64,000 nt of DNA from contig NZ_CP029145.1 of NCBI RefSeq assembly GCF_003149515.1, positions 434,001 through 498,000 on the forward strand, given 5' to 3'. Positions 26,955 to 35,985 of the stretch are shown here, one piece after another. This stretch comes from Hymenobacter nivis. GTDB taxonomy: Bacteria > Bacteroidota > Bacteroidia > Cytophagales > Hymenobacteraceae. The notes beneath the pieces were generated by a model. That model did not search any database, was not told the origin of the DNA, and worked only from the letters and a program-made list of their open reading frames with translations. The position numbers and the translations under genes are program-made. The stretch's first letter is position 1. Every line of letters starts with the position of its first letter.

Positions 26955-27526
26955 CTATCCACCTCATTCGCCACACCGCCGTGCAGGCGCCCGGCATTTG
27001 CTACGGCCACCACGACGTGCCCCTGGCCGACACCTTCGCCGCCGAAGCCACCGCGCTGCTAGCCAAGCTGCCGCCCGCGCCGGCTGGCGGCTACCGCGCC
27101 TTCAGCAGCCCCGCCGCCCGCTGCCGGGCCCTGGCCGACGTCGTGACGAGCGACTACGCGCTTGACGAGCGCCTGCGCGAAATGCACTTCGGGGCCTGGG
27201 AAAACCGTCCCTGGACCGACCTGCCCCGCGCCGAAACCGAGCCCTGGATGGCCGACTACGTGGCCCTGGCGCCGCCTGCCGGCGAAACCTTCGGAGCTCT
27301 GCAACGGCGCGCTGCCGCCTTCCTCGCCGAGCTGGCCGCCGTGGCCGACGGCGCCCCGGGGGCACCCGTGCTGGTGTTTACCCACGGCGGCACCATCCGG
27401 GCGCTGCTCTGCCACTGCCTCGAAATACCGCTGCGTAACGCTTTCCAGCTGCGGATTGATTACGCTTCCGTCACCAAAATCGAGCAGCAGCACGGCAAAT
27501 GGAACGTGCTGACCATGAATGGATAA
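26951..27526 (+). CDS. cobC: Alpha-ribazole phosphatase (histidine phosphatase family)
   Basis: A 191-residue histidine phosphatase starting at ATG 26951 within the cobS stop codon. The phosphohistidine motif is LIRHT (5-9), followed by SSPAARCRALAD, the catalytic Glu in REMHFGAWENR and the second His in FTHGGTIRALL. In this position it should remove phosphate from alpha-ribazole-5'-phosphate or adenosylcobalamin phosphate. The substrate is inferred from the coupling with cobS, because the superfamily is broad. Confidence 0.88.
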   Translation: MTIHLIRHTAVQAPGICYGHHDVPLADTFAAEATALLAKLPPAPAGGYRAFSSPAARCRALADVVTSDYALDERLREMHFGAWENRPWTDLPRAETEPWMADYVALAPPAGETFGALQRRAAAFLAELAAVADGAPGAPVLVFTHGGTIRALLCHCLEIPLRNAFQLRIDYASVTKIEQQHGKWNVLTMNG

Positions 27527-27548
27527 GCGGGCAACTTGCCCTGGAATA

Positions 27549-27719
27549 TGGTTGTCGATTCTATTTGGAAAACCGCCAGAAATAATTAAAACGTCATGCT
27601 GAGCTTATCGAAGCATCTCTACCGCGCAACTAATCAATTTTAGTGCTGCGGTAGAGATGCTCCGACAAACTCGGCATGACAGCCTGTTTTTACAAGGTTT
27701 CTAATTTTAGGAACAAGTG
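27549..27719. repeat. MITE-like palindromic repeat, copy 3
   Basis: The core around 27594-27680 has arms with CATGCTGAGC.TATCGAAG and GCATCTCTACCGC plus complement. TA dinucleotides at 27547-27548 and 27720-27721 bound ends that still resemble each other (GGTTGTCGATTCTATTTGG against CACTTGTTCCTAAAATTAG). It begins about 20 bases behind the cobC stop codon. Confidence 0.65.
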
Positions 27720-27796
27720 TATTATATAAACATCAACATATTTATGCTTTACTTGCCGCGCGCAGTCATTTTCTAACGCTTGCTTCCGCCGCCGTC

Positions 27797-28153
27797 ATGC
27801 AGATTTTGCCGCCTTCCGAATTGGAAACCCGCCAGTGGGCCACGTTTTTGCACCTGTCGCTGCTGGCGGGCCTACTGGTGCCGGGCGCGGGGTTTATCCT
27901 ACCCATTATCCTGTGGCAAGTGAAGAAAGAGGAACTGCCTGGCATCGACGCCCACGGCAAAGTGGTGGCCAACTGGATTGTCAGCGCCCTTATTTATGGC
28001 GCGGTCGCCGGGGGCCTTTGCTTCGTACTGGTGGGCTTTCCGCTGCTGGGGCTCCTGGCACTACTGGCTTTCGTGTTTCCCATCATCGGGGCCCTGAAGG
28101 CCAGCGACGGCGTGGTGTGGGCGTACCCGCTCGTCATTCGCTTTTTCTCCTAA
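27797..28153 (+). CDS. DUF4870 family membrane protein
   Basis: A 118-residue protein with three to four membrane helices. The N-terminus RQWATFLHLSLLAGLLVPGAG, then PIILWQVKKEE, and HGKVVANWIVSALIY are the typical DUF4870 (Tic20-like) blocks. Function is unknown. It stands alone between a MITE and a small hairpin. Confidence 0.85.
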   Translation: MQILPPSELETRQWATFLHLSLLAGLLVPGAGFILPIILWQVKKEELPGIDAHGKVVANWIVSALIYGAVAGGLCFVLVGFPLLGLLALLAFVFPIIGALKASDGVVWAYPLVIRFFS

Positions 28154-28179
28154 TAAACTGTTTGCGTTAATGCCAACTC

Positions 28180-28212
28180 GCTGTAGAGATGCAAGTATGC
28201 GTCTCTGCAGCG
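28180..28212. repeat. Short hairpin repeat of the GTAGAGATGC class
   Basis: GCTGTAGAGATGCA, loop AGTA, TGCGTCTCTGCAGC form a 14-bp stem 27 bases behind the DUF4870 gene. It shares its words with the repeat at 9884-9965 and may act as a terminator. The rest of 28154-28374 holds nothing else I can name. Confidence 0.6.
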
Positions 28213-28374
28213 CTTTAAGAGCCAAAAAATTAAGTTGAACAGCTTCTAAGCAACAGCAGTAAATGGCCGGCTGATGGCGGATAATTCTTGAGCCGGAGGG
28301 GCTGGATGCGGCGCGGCCGCGGCATTCTGTGAATACCTTGCGGCCCCAATAATTCTGAGCTTCTGGTCAACCCT

Positions 28375-30711
28375 ATGCATAAGTATTTACTGGCTTTCAC
28401 CGCGGCGGCGGTTGCCATGGCTACGGCGGCTTCGGCCCAGCAATTGCCCGCCCTTACGGCCGACGACTACGCCCGGGCCGAGCGCTTCCTGAGCTACAAC
28501 ACCCAGCCGCTGGTGGATGGCACCGCCGGCGAGCCCCACTGGCTGCCCAACGACCGGTTATGGTACCAGGCGTCAACGGCGCAGGGCAGCGAGTTCATCT
28601 TGGTGGACCCGGCCCGCAAAGCCCGCACCGCGGCCTTCGACCAGACACGGCTGGCCGCGGCGCTGTCGGCGGCCAGCGGTCAGCAATACACCGGGGCCCG
28701 ACTGCCGTTCCGCAGCTTCACGTTTTCACCCGATGAGAAGAAGGTTTCCTTCACGGTGCAAGGCAAGGACTGGCAATACGACCTGGCCAGCGGGCAGGTG
28801 CGGCCCGCAGCCGCCGAGGGCCCCAGCGATAGCCCCAACGCGGCCAACGAAATTGAGTCGCCCGACGGTCGCCTGGCCGCCTACATCAAGGACAACAACC
28901 TGTGGGTGCGCGACACGAAAACCAATCAGCAAACCCAGCTCACCACCGACGGGGCCCCTAATTACGGCTACGCTACCGACAACGCCGGCTGGACCCACAG
29001 CGACCGACCGATCCTGCAATGGTCGCCCGATTCACGCAAAATCGCCACCTTCCAGCAGGACCAGCGCAAGGCCAGCGACATGTACCTGGTGACCACCAGC
29101 GTGGGCCGGCCAACCTTGAAAACGTGGAAGTACCCGCTGCCCGGCGATAAGGACATCGTCACCATCGAGCGGGTGATTGTGGAAGTGAGCCCGGCCAAAG
29201 TGGTGCGCCTGCAAGTGCCGCCCGACCCGCACCGCGGCTCGCTCTCCGACGATATTTCCAGCAGCGGCACTTTTGATGACGTGGACTGGGCCCCAGACGG
29301 CTCGCAGCTGGCGTTCGTATCCACCTCGCGCGACCACAAGCAGGAGAAATTCCGGGTGGCCGACGCCGCGACCGGTGCCGTACGCGAGGTATTCACGGAA
29401 ACCGTGCCCACGCAGTACGAGTCGGGCCAACACGCCATCAACTGGCGCTACCTACCCAAAACCAAGGAGGCCATCTGGTACTCGGAGCGCGACAATTGGG
29501 GCCACCTTTACCGCTACGACGCCGCCACCGGCCAGGTCAAAAACCTGATTACCAAGGGAGATTTTGTGGTGACGCAGCTTCTGCGCGTGGACGAGCAGAA
29601 GCGCCAACTCTACTTCGTGGCCGATGGCCGCGAGCCGGGCAACCCGTACTTCAGCCACTTTTACCGCGTCGGGCTGGACGGGAAGGGGCTGAAGCTGCTC
29701 ACGCCCGAAGCCGGCAACCACCGCATCGAGCTCTCGCCCTCGGGCCGCTACTTTGTGGATAGCTACTCGCAGCCCGACCGCCCCGGCGCCACCGTGCTGC
29801 GCGACTCGGACGGCAAGCTCGTGGCCACGCTGGAAAAAACCGACATCTCCCGCCTCACCGCCACCGGCTGGAAGGCGCCCACGCCCATCGCCGTGAAGGA
29901 CCAGGACGGGCGCGCCGACCTCTACGGCCTGATGTTCGTGCCCACCGCGCTGGACCCGGCCCGCAAGTACCCCATCATCAACTACATCTACCCGGGGCCC
30001 CAGGGCGGCGGTGTGGGCAACTGGTCGTTCGCGGCGGCGCGCAACGACAACCAGGCGCTAGCCGAGCTGGGCTTCGTGGTCGTTGTCATCGAAGGCAGCT
30101 GCAACCCGCTGCGTTCCAAGAGCTTCCACGACGCCTGCTACGGCCACATGGAAGCCAATACCCTCGCCGACCAGGTGGCCGGCATGCGGCAGCTGGCCCA
30201 GCGCTACCCCTACATCGACCTCGACCGGGCCGGCATCTGGGGGCACTCGGGCGGCGGCTACGCCACGGCGGCGGCCATGTTCCGCTACCCCGATTTCTTC
30301 AAGGTCGGCATCTCGGAATCGGGCAACCACGAGAACCGCAACTACGAGGACGACTGGGGCGAACGCTACATCGGCCTGCTCACCCCGAACCCCGACGGCA
30401 CCTCCAACTACGACGCCCAAGCCAACGCGCCCCTGGCCAAGAACCTCAAGGGCAAGCTAATGCTGGCCCACGGGCTGATGGACGATAACGTACCGTCCTC
30501 CAACACGATGCTGGTAGTTGAAGCCCTGATCAAGGCTAACAAGAGCTTCGACCTGGTAGTATTCCCCAACGCCGCCCACGGCTACGGCCTCTACTCGCCC
30601 TACATGATGCGCCGCCGCTGGGACTACTTCGTGCGCAACCTGGCCGGCGCTGAGCCACCCCACGACTACGAAATGCAGCCCCGGCCCGACCTGCGCAACG
30701 GGGGGCAATAG
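28375..30711 (+). CDS. S9 family prolyl peptidase (dipeptidyl-peptidase IV type)
   Basis: A 778-residue secreted enzyme with signal peptide (residues 1-22, ending ASAQ), an eight-bladed beta-propeller domain (about 60-520) and an alpha/beta-hydrolase catalytic domain (about 540-760). The catalytic triad is readable: Ser625 in WGHSGGGYA, Asp703 in LMDDNV and His735 in AHGYG. Such enzymes release dipeptides, usually X-Pro, from peptide N-termini in the periplasm. It appears to be a single-gene unit followed by a MITE copy. Confidence 0.92.
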   Translation: MHKYLLAFTAAAVAMATAASAQQLPALTADDYARAERFLSYNTQPLVDGTAGEPHWLPNDRLWYQASTAQGSEFILVDPARKARTAAFDQTRLAAALSAASGQQYTGARLPFRSFTFSPDEKKVSFTVQGKDWQYDLASGQVRPAAAEGPSDSPNAANEIESPDGRLAAYIKDNNLWVRDTKTNQQTQLTTDGAPNYGYATDNAGWTHSDRPILQWSPDSRKIATFQQDQRKASDMYLVTTSVGRPTLKTWKYPLPGDKDIVTIERVIVEVSPAKVVRLQVPPDPHRGSLSDDISSSGTFDDVDWAPDGSQLAFVSTSRDHKQEKFRVADAATGAVREVFTETVPTQYESGQHAINWRYLPKTKEAIWYSERDNWGHLYRYDAATGQVKNLITKGDFVVTQLLRVDEQKRQLYFVADGREPGNPYFSHFYRVGLDGKGLKLLTPEAGNHRIELSPSGRYFVDSYSQPDRPGATVLRDSDGKLVATLEKTDISRLTATGWKAPTPIAVKDQDGRADLYGLMFVPTALDPARKYPIINYIYPGPQGGGVGNWSFAAARNDNQALAELGFVVVVIEGSCNPLRSKSFHDACYGHMEANTLADQVAGMRQLAQRYPYIDLDRAGIWGHSGGGYATAAAMFRYPDFFKVGISESGNHENRNYEDDWGERYIGLLTPNPDGTSNYDAQANAPLAKNLKGKLMLAHGLMDDNVPSSNTMLVVEALIKANKSFDLVVFPNAAHGYGLYSPYMMRRRWDYFVRNLAGAEPPHDYEMQPRPDLRNGGQ

Positions 30712-30744
30712 GGGGCTGCTTGTAGATGAGCATGACCTAATAAA

Positions 30745-30842
30745 GCTGTCATGCTGAGCGCAGCCGAAGCATCTCTACCGCAGCAGTAACCATTATTACT
30801 GCCACAGTAGAGATGCTTCGGCTGCGCTCAGCATGACGGTCT
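30745..30842. repeat. MITE-like palindromic repeat, copy 4
   Basis: Arms with GTCATGCTGAGCGCAGCCGAAG and GCATCTCTACCGC and their near-perfect complement surround a short central spacer. It starts about 34 bases behind the stop codon of the S9 peptidase. Outer ends and a TA duplication are not clear. Confidence 0.75.
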
Positions 30843-30849
30843 TATTTTG

Positions 30850-30889
30850 GGGCCCTGAAGGTGCGAAACGTCGCATCTCCAGGGCCCCA
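30850..30889. terminator. Strong hairpin behind the S9 peptidase
   Basis: GGGGCCCTGAAGGTGCGA and TCGCATCTCCAGGGCCCC pair over 18 positions with two mismatches around an AACG loop. It directly follows the MITE. There is no T tract, so its role as terminator is tentative. Confidence 0.5.
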
Positions 30890-30906
30890 ATGTGTGCAAA
30901 CCTCCT

Positions 30907-31106
30907 TCAACTCACGCCGCCGCCCAGCAGCTTGTCCGGCGTAATCGGCAGCTCGCGCACCTACTTGCCGGTGGCGTGGAACCCAGCATTGGCCACAACG
31001 GTGTGAAGTCGATAAGGCCGATTTCGCCCAAGCCCTTGGCGGCGATGGGGTTGAGCACAGGGTCGAGCTCGCCGAGGAGGATAGCGTCGATGGCGGGCAC
31101 CAAATG
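30907..31106 (-). pseudogene. C-terminal relic of a xanthine/aldehyde dehydrogenase molybdenum subunit
   Basis: The minus strand reads MVPAIDAILLGELDPVLNPI, then AKGLGEIGLIDF, a signature of the molybdopterin-binding subunit of the xanthine dehydrogenase family (YagR/XdhA type). A frameshift follows, after which VVANAGFHATGK, a stop codon, and VRELPITPDKLLGGGVS lead to the normal C-terminus at 30907. Only about 65 of some 730 residues remain. The companion FAD and iron-sulfur subunits are not in the window. Confidence 0.75.
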
Positions 31107-31215
31107 CCCCCACCCCGGGCGGCCGCGCAGGCGGGCCGTTCAGGGTGGGGGCATTGGCAATTGTGCGGCGAACCAGCGGCCGAGCCCGGGCTGGGGGCCC
31201 CGGCGGGTGGCGCTA

Positions 31216-31815
31216 CTATTTCTTTTCCGCAACCGGGAATTTATCGAGGATGTCTTTGGCCACGCGGCTGAACTCGCTGCCCAGGCGGGCGGGGTCATCG
31301 ACGGGGTTGGCAATGGAGCCGCGCCACACCAGGTTCTTGGTGCGGGCGTCGATGAAGTCGATAATCAGCGTGCCCTCGTTGTACTGCTCGGTATGGGCCG
31401 TTTGGTAGTATCTGGGGGTGTACCAGTAGCCGTAGTTAATGGGCAGGAAACCACCGCGGTACGACACAGCATACGGGTAGGCATAGCCATAGCCGGGCTG
31501 GGTGTTGTACACAGTTCGCTCGGCCTGTTCCACGTAGGTGTGGGTGGTGACGAGTAGGTTGGGCCGTTTGTCGGCTTGGCGCAGGCCGCGCTTCACGAGT
31601 TCCTCGGTAATGGCTTGCTTGATTCTGTCCTGTGCGATGGGGCTGTGCAGCAGCGGGTTGTCGTTGCCGTTGGTCTTCACCTTCATGTCGGCAAAGTCGA
31701 AGGTTCGGTACTTACTGAAGTTGACGTTGGCGCGCTGCTCCACGTTCACGGTAGGTGCGCAGGCTGTAACGCCCAGCGTCAGGGCCACGGCTACCGCTAA
31801 AAATATCCTTTTCAT
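31216..31815 (-). CDS. DUF4136 lipoprotein
   Basis: A 199-residue protein starting at ATG 31815, which puts the lipobox LGVTACAP (Cys at about residue 18) right after the signal peptide. The DUF4136 pattern is visible: FSKYRTFDFADM, QAITEELVKRGLRQ, PNLLVTTHTYVEQ, GTLIIDFIDARTKNLVWRG. A Tyr/Gly/Pro-rich loop lies in the middle. It should be anchored to the outer membrane; function unknown. Confidence 0.88.
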   Translation of the reverse strand: MKRIFLAVAVALTLGVTACAPTVNVEQRANVNFSKYRTFDFADMKVKTNGNDNPLLHSPIAQDRIKQAITEELVKRGLRQADKRPNLLVTTHTYVEQAERTVYNTQPGYGYAYPYAVSYRGGFLPINYGYWYTPRYYQTAHTEQYNEGTLIIDFIDARTKNLVWRGSIANPVDDPARLGSEFSRVAKDILDKFPVAEKK

Positions 31816-31929
31816 GCAATAAAATCTGAAATGAATGATGCCATTCATACTGGTTCTGCCGCCGGCAGGTTTCCGAGGAGCTTACTTAAGCCCGCCTTTC
31901 CGAAGCGGCCCAGAACCAAACAAAGTACC

Positions 31930-31974
31930 GGGGCCCCGGCGGCGCGGCCAATAAAGCCGTGCCGCCGGGGCCCC
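31930..31974. terminator. GC-rich hairpin between deaminase and DUF4136 genes
   Basis: GGGGCCCCGGCGGCGCGGC pairs with GCCGTGCCGCCGGGGCCCC (one mismatch) around a seven-base loop (CAATAAA). It lies 25 bases behind the deaminase stop codon. No clear T tract follows. Confidence 0.55.
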
Positions 31975-31998
31975 CGTTTCCCGAACCAACCGGGCTGC

Positions 31999-32460
31999 CT
32001 ACAGCTCCATAATGTCCTCGTTCCAGAGCGTGGGTTCGGCTGCGATGAACTCATTCATCAGGTCCACGCACTCCTGCAAGTCGAGGATGACGACCTCTAC
32101 ACCGTGGCTCTCGAGGAATTCCTTCGACTCGCCGAACGTGCGCGACTCGCCCACCACGACCTTAGGAATCTTGAACTGCACGATGGTACCGGCGCACATG
32201 TAGCAGGGCATCAGCGTGGTATACAGCACGGTGTCGCGGTAGGTGCGCTGGCGGCCAGCGTTCATTAGCGCGTCCATTTCGCCGTGCTTGATGGCGTTGT
32301 TTTCCTGCACCCGCTTGTTGCGGCCGCGGCTCACGAGCTGGCCGTCGCGCACCAGCACCGAGCCGATGGGAATGCCGCCCTGCGCCCGCCCCATCCGGGC
32401 TTCGTCGATGGCGGCTTGCATGAATTCGTCTTTGGTAGCGGCGGTATTTTGGTCAGACAT
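31999..32460 (-). CDS. Nucleoside/cytosine deaminase (zinc-dependent)
   Basis: A 153-residue CDA-fold enzyme. The zinc site is complete: HGE at 59-61 (His ligand and catalytic Glu) and PCYMC at 85-89 (Cys86, Cys89). The segments IGSVLVRDGQLVSRGRNKR and KIPKVVVGESRTF resemble yeast-type cytosine deaminase more than bacterial tRNA adenosine deaminase, so cytosine or a modified base is the likely substrate; guanine deaminase is an alternative. It precedes the DUF4136 gene in the same direction. Confidence 0.87.
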   Translation of the reverse strand: MSDQNTAATKDEFMQAAIDEARMGRAQGGIPIGSVLVRDGQLVSRGRNKRVQENNAIKHGEMDALMNAGRQRTYRDTVLYTTLMPCYMCAGTIVQFKIPKVVVGESRTFGESKEFLESHGVEVVILDLQECVDLMNEFIAAEPTLWNEDIMEL

Positions 32461-32516
32461 GGGTAGTGAGGGGTGGGGGCCCCAAGATTACGGGTAGAAC
32501 GGATCAGAAATAAAAG

Positions 32517-35500
32517 CTACCGGGCGCAAATGCCGCGGTAGTCGCAAAACTCGCACTTAGCGAAGTCGTCGGTTTTGCGGATGGGCTCGGCGGGGTCGAG
32601 GATTTTGAGGATGATTTTCGTGATTAATTCTTCCGAAACCTTCACGAAATCCTGGCCCTCGCTGGTCAGAAACGATAAATCAGCCGAGAGCAGGCCGGCG
32701 TCGAGGTTGCGCATCGACACGATGGCGGTGTTGGCGGTTTCGCGCTTTTCGGTGCTGGCCAGCATAAAGCGGTAGAGCCAGAGCTGGCGCACCTTGTCGG
32801 CGCTGCTGCTGGCCTCGCCCACGAGGCGCTCGGTGGCTTCGGCGGGCGAGTAGCGGTTGCGGTAGCCGCTCAGGTTTAGCTCGTTGGCATCGACGAGGCC
32901 GGTTTTGTAGTCCACTACCCGCAGGCGGCCGTCGGGCAGCTGGTCCACGCGGTCGGCCATGCCGAAGAGGCGCACGGACAGGGGCCCCGAGCCGGGCACG
33001 TCCACGAACACGGTGGCGGCCAGGGGCTTTTCGAGGCTGAAGAGGCGCAGCGGCAGGCCCTCGCGGGTGGGCAGGCCCTGGAGGTAGCGGGCCACGAGGC
33101 GCGCGGCCACCTGGCCGTACACGTGGTTCAGGCCCTCGTCGGGGCGGGCGTAGCGTTCGGTGTCTTCCTGGCGCAGGGCCCTGGTCACTTCGGCGGGCAC
33201 CTGGGCCAGCAGGGCGGGTAGGTCGGCTTCGGTGAGGGGGCGGGCGTCCTGCTCGAAGGGGCGGAGCAGGTTTTCCAGCGCCGCGTGCACCATCGTGCCG
33301 AAGCTGCTGGCTTCCAGGGTTTCCTCCACAGCCTCGTTCTCGTGGAAACGGGCCACCTTGGAGAAGTAAAACCGTAGCGAGCAGGCCAGAAAGTCGTTCA
33401 GGCGCGAGGGCGAAATGTTGCGCTCCAGCACGCCGCGCAGGGCCCCCAGCAGCTCGTCGTCCTTCTCTAGCACGAAGTCGCCGGCGTAGCTGGCGGTGGC
33501 TTCGGCACTGTCGGGCACGGCCACGGTCAGGTCGTCCACGGTCAGCAGCGGGTTTTGGGGGCGCAGGTCGTTTTCGAGCTGCAACAAAAACCGGCTGCGC
33601 TCGCCGCTTTTGGTGCCCTCGGCGCCGGGTAGCACGTGCACCAGGTCCACGCGCTGGGCGCGCTGGAGCAGGCGCCAGAAGTTGTAGGCCGTGCCGGCCT
33701 CGGCGTCCACGTTGGTGGGCAGGCCGAACTCTTGGAGCACGTCGTACGGGAACAGCGACTGCTGGCGCTTGGGCGCGGGCAGCACGCCCTCGTTGCAGCT
33801 CAGGATGATGACGTGGTCGAAGTCCAGGGCCCGGGTTTCGAGCAGGCCCATCACCTGCACGTCGGCCAGCGGCTCGCCGGCGAAGGGCAGGCGCGTGCGG
33901 CCCATCTGCTCGTACAAAAACCGCCGGAACGAGGCCACTGACAGGCGCTGCTCGCGGCAGTCGAAGGCCGAATCGAGCTGCTTGACGAGCGTATAAAACA
34001 GGTACAGGTACTCGGCGCCGAGGGCCGGCTCGTGGTCGGGGCTGGGCTTTTCGGCGGCGTACACCTGGTGCAGCAGGTCAATCAGCGCGTAGCAGGCCTT
34101 GAGGATGTCGTCGCAGTTGTTCCAGGTTTGGAACAGGGCTTCGAGCAGCGGCTGGTGCTTGCCCAGGGCCAGCAAATCTGTGGCGGGCAGCAGCACAGCG
34201 TTCAGGCGCACGATTTCGCGGCACACGTGGTCCAATATGCCGTGGTACTGCTCGTCGGGCTGCTGGTTCAGCCAGAGCTGGTAGCGGCGCAAGAAGGGGT
34301 GGGCCAGCAGCTTGCTCACCGCCAGGTGGTGGTAGCGGGGCACGCCGTAGCCGGTTTCGGCGCTGCCCTCCCGAATGCCGGTGAGGTGCACCTCGAACAG
34401 TAAATCGACCAGGTTGAACAGCGGCGTGGCCTGGAAGCTCAGGCCCATTGTCACGTTGTAGGCGGGCACGGCATCGGGCGGCAGGCCGTGCAGCACCGGC
34501 AGCAGCAGGGTTTCGTCGGGCAGCACCACGGCCACGGTGGCGGTGGGGTAGTCGCGCCGGGCTTCGGCCAGGAGCTGGCCGGCCAGCTTGCCCTGCATGC
34601 TGGGGTTGGCCACGCCCAGCAGGCGCACGTGGTGGGCGTGGCCGCGCAGCCACTCGGTGCCGCCGCCCAGGGCTCCCGCCGGCAAACCCCACTTTTTGAC
34701 GTACAGGCGCAGGTGCTGGCCGGCGCGGTTGGGCGAGTCGGGGGCCAGGTAAAACGGGTCACCGTCGAAGCGCAGCTCGGCCCGCCCGGCCCGGTAGAGC
34801 AGGTGAATGAGCTTCTGCTCGGCCTTCGACAAATTGCCCAGGCCCACGAACACGTGGTGGGCTACGGCCGGGGCCCCCGGGTCGGCGTCCAGGGTATCCA
34901 GGCGCTTCTGCAACTTATTCACGGCCAGGCGGTAGGCCAGGCCGGGGTAGGCGAGGTGCTGGGCCAGCATACGGCGCTTCAACTCGCGGTACACCTTTTC
35001 AAGCTGGTCCCAGAAGCTGAATGCGCGGCCCGCCAGGTGGCTGCGCTCGGGCAGCGCCTCCAGCTTCCAGCGCTCCAGGGCCTTGGCCTGGCTGAGGTAC
35101 TCGAATACCTTGCGCGGCTGGGCCAGGCTCTGGTCGAGGTTGGAAAAGTCGTTGAGCAGCAGGCCCGACCAGCCCACGAACCGGTCGAAGTTCAGGCTGG
35201 TGTCGTAGCCTTTCAGGATGTCGTAGAGCAGCAATTGCAACGCAATGGGCTCCTCCACCTGCACGCCGGCCAGCTCTACCATGTAGTCTTCCATGGCCGC
35301 CACGCGCGGGGCCCACAGGGCCTGGCCGGGGGGCAGGGCCAGGGCCAGCTCGTTCTTTAAGTACACCACCGCGCGGCGCGTGGGCACCACCACCACCAGC
35401 TCCGATAGCTCGTCATCGGGGCCCGCGCCGTAGCGCTCCAGTAGGTGGCGGGCCGTGTCGGCCAGGAACGTGGGGGCGTGGTCGGGCGGGGCGAAGGAAG

Positions 35501-35528
35501 GCAGGGTAGCGGGCGCGGCGGCGGGCAT
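32517..35528 (-). CDS. AddB/RexB-like protein with PD-(D/E)XK nuclease domain
   Basis: About 1003 residues if the ATG at 35528 is used; the frame is open to 35630, but the extra 34 residues are Pro-rich and unlikely. The N-terminal half resembles an inactivated helicase of AddB type (VVVVPTRRAVVYLKNELAL, HLLYRAGRAELRFDGDPFYL). The C-terminal domain is a RecB-type nuclease: GMADRVDQLPDGRLRVVDYKTG has the Asp and Asp-x-Lys of the motif. Four Cys (ACSLRF and CEFCDYRGIC at the end) fit the iron-sulfur cluster of AddB. It should take part in double-strand break resection; the partner helicase AddA is not in the window. Confidence 0.88.
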   Translation of the reverse strand: MPAAAPATLPSFAPPDHAPTFLADTARHLLERYGAGPDDELSELVVVVPTRRAVVYLKNELALALPPGQALWAPRVAAMEDYMVELAGVQVEEPIALQLLLYDILKGYDTSLNFDRFVGWSGLLLNDFSNLDQSLAQPRKVFEYLSQAKALERWKLEALPERSHLAGRAFSFWDQLEKVYRELKRRMLAQHLAYPGLAYRLAVNKLQKRLDTLDADPGAPAVAHHVFVGLGNLSKAEQKLIHLLYRAGRAELRFDGDPFYLAPDSPNRAGQHLRLYVKKWGLPAGALGGGTEWLRGHAHHVRLLGVANPSMQGKLAGQLLAEARRDYPTATVAVVLPDETLLLPVLHGLPPDAVPAYNVTMGLSFQATPLFNLVDLLFEVHLTGIREGSAETGYGVPRYHHLAVSKLLAHPFLRRYQLWLNQQPDEQYHGILDHVCREIVRLNAVLLPATDLLALGKHQPLLEALFQTWNNCDDILKACYALIDLLHQVYAAEKPSPDHEPALGAEYLYLFYTLVKQLDSAFDCREQRLSVASFRRFLYEQMGRTRLPFAGEPLADVQVMGLLETRALDFDHVIILSCNEGVLPAPKRQQSLFPYDVLQEFGLPTNVDAEAGTAYNFWRLLQRAQRVDLVHVLPGAEGTKSGERSRFLLQLENDLRPQNPLLTVDDLTVAVPDSAEATASYAGDFVLEKDDELLGALRGVLERNISPSRLNDFLACSLRFYFSKVARFHENEAVEETLEASSFGTMVHAALENLLRPFEQDARPLTEADLPALLAQVPAEVTRALRQEDTERYARPDEGLNHVYGQVAARLVARYLQGLPTREGLPLRLFSLEKPLAATVFVDVPGSGPLSVRLFGMADRVDQLPDGRLRVVDYKTGLVDANELNLSGYRNRYSPAEATERLVGEASSSADKVRQLWLYRFMLASTEKRETANTAIVSMRNLDAGLLSADLSFLTSEGQDFVKVSEELITKIILKILDPAEPIRKTDDFAKCEFCDYRGICAR

Positions 35529-35985
35529 TGGGAGGGCAACTGGAAAGGGCCGGTAAGGTACGGCCGGGCGCGGCGGGTCCCCGGCAACTGGTCGGATTGC
35601 CGCGTCGGCCGCGCCGTGCGTTGGCTGCATTGTGGGCAGCAGGCCAGCATTTTAGGGCCCCCGAAAGTGCCGCCTGACATTGCCCGGCCCGCCGCCACCC
35701 ACCTCAACCTTGCCGCAATGGAAGAAATACCCAATCTGCTGGCTGAAGGCCGCGCCGCGCCGTGGGCAACGCCCCCGCCCCCCGCGCACGCCGCCGCCGC
35801 CACAATTACCTGATCAATAAAATCGCGGCCGTAGCGGCCGTTGTGGAATAGTTTTTAGAGATTAGGCTTGGGTTGAGTGCCCGGTACCAGGTAAGCACCC
35901 GGCAGGAGTGGGGCCCCGGCGCGGCCAGTAGTGGGTGAGGACTGTTACTTTAGCCCGGTATTTTGCCCTCCCTGTATTTCCGTTT
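35529..35985. other. Divergent intergenic region before the PAS kinase
   Basis: The gap separates the divergent nuclease and kinase genes and should carry both promoters. A short plus-strand frame at about 35718-35813 (MEEIPNLLAEGR...) turns into Pro/Ala low complexity and is not convincing. Nothing else is supported. Confidence 0.45.

Noticed and set aside
34488-35360. Plus-strand frame (290 codons) opposite the AddB-like gene
   Set aside because: Shadow frame; the minus strand carries the nuclease with recognisable motifs.
35718-35813. Short plus-strand frame starting MEEIPNLLAEG
   Set aside because: After 15 plausible residues it becomes Pro/Ala low complexity and ends; no context for a gene.
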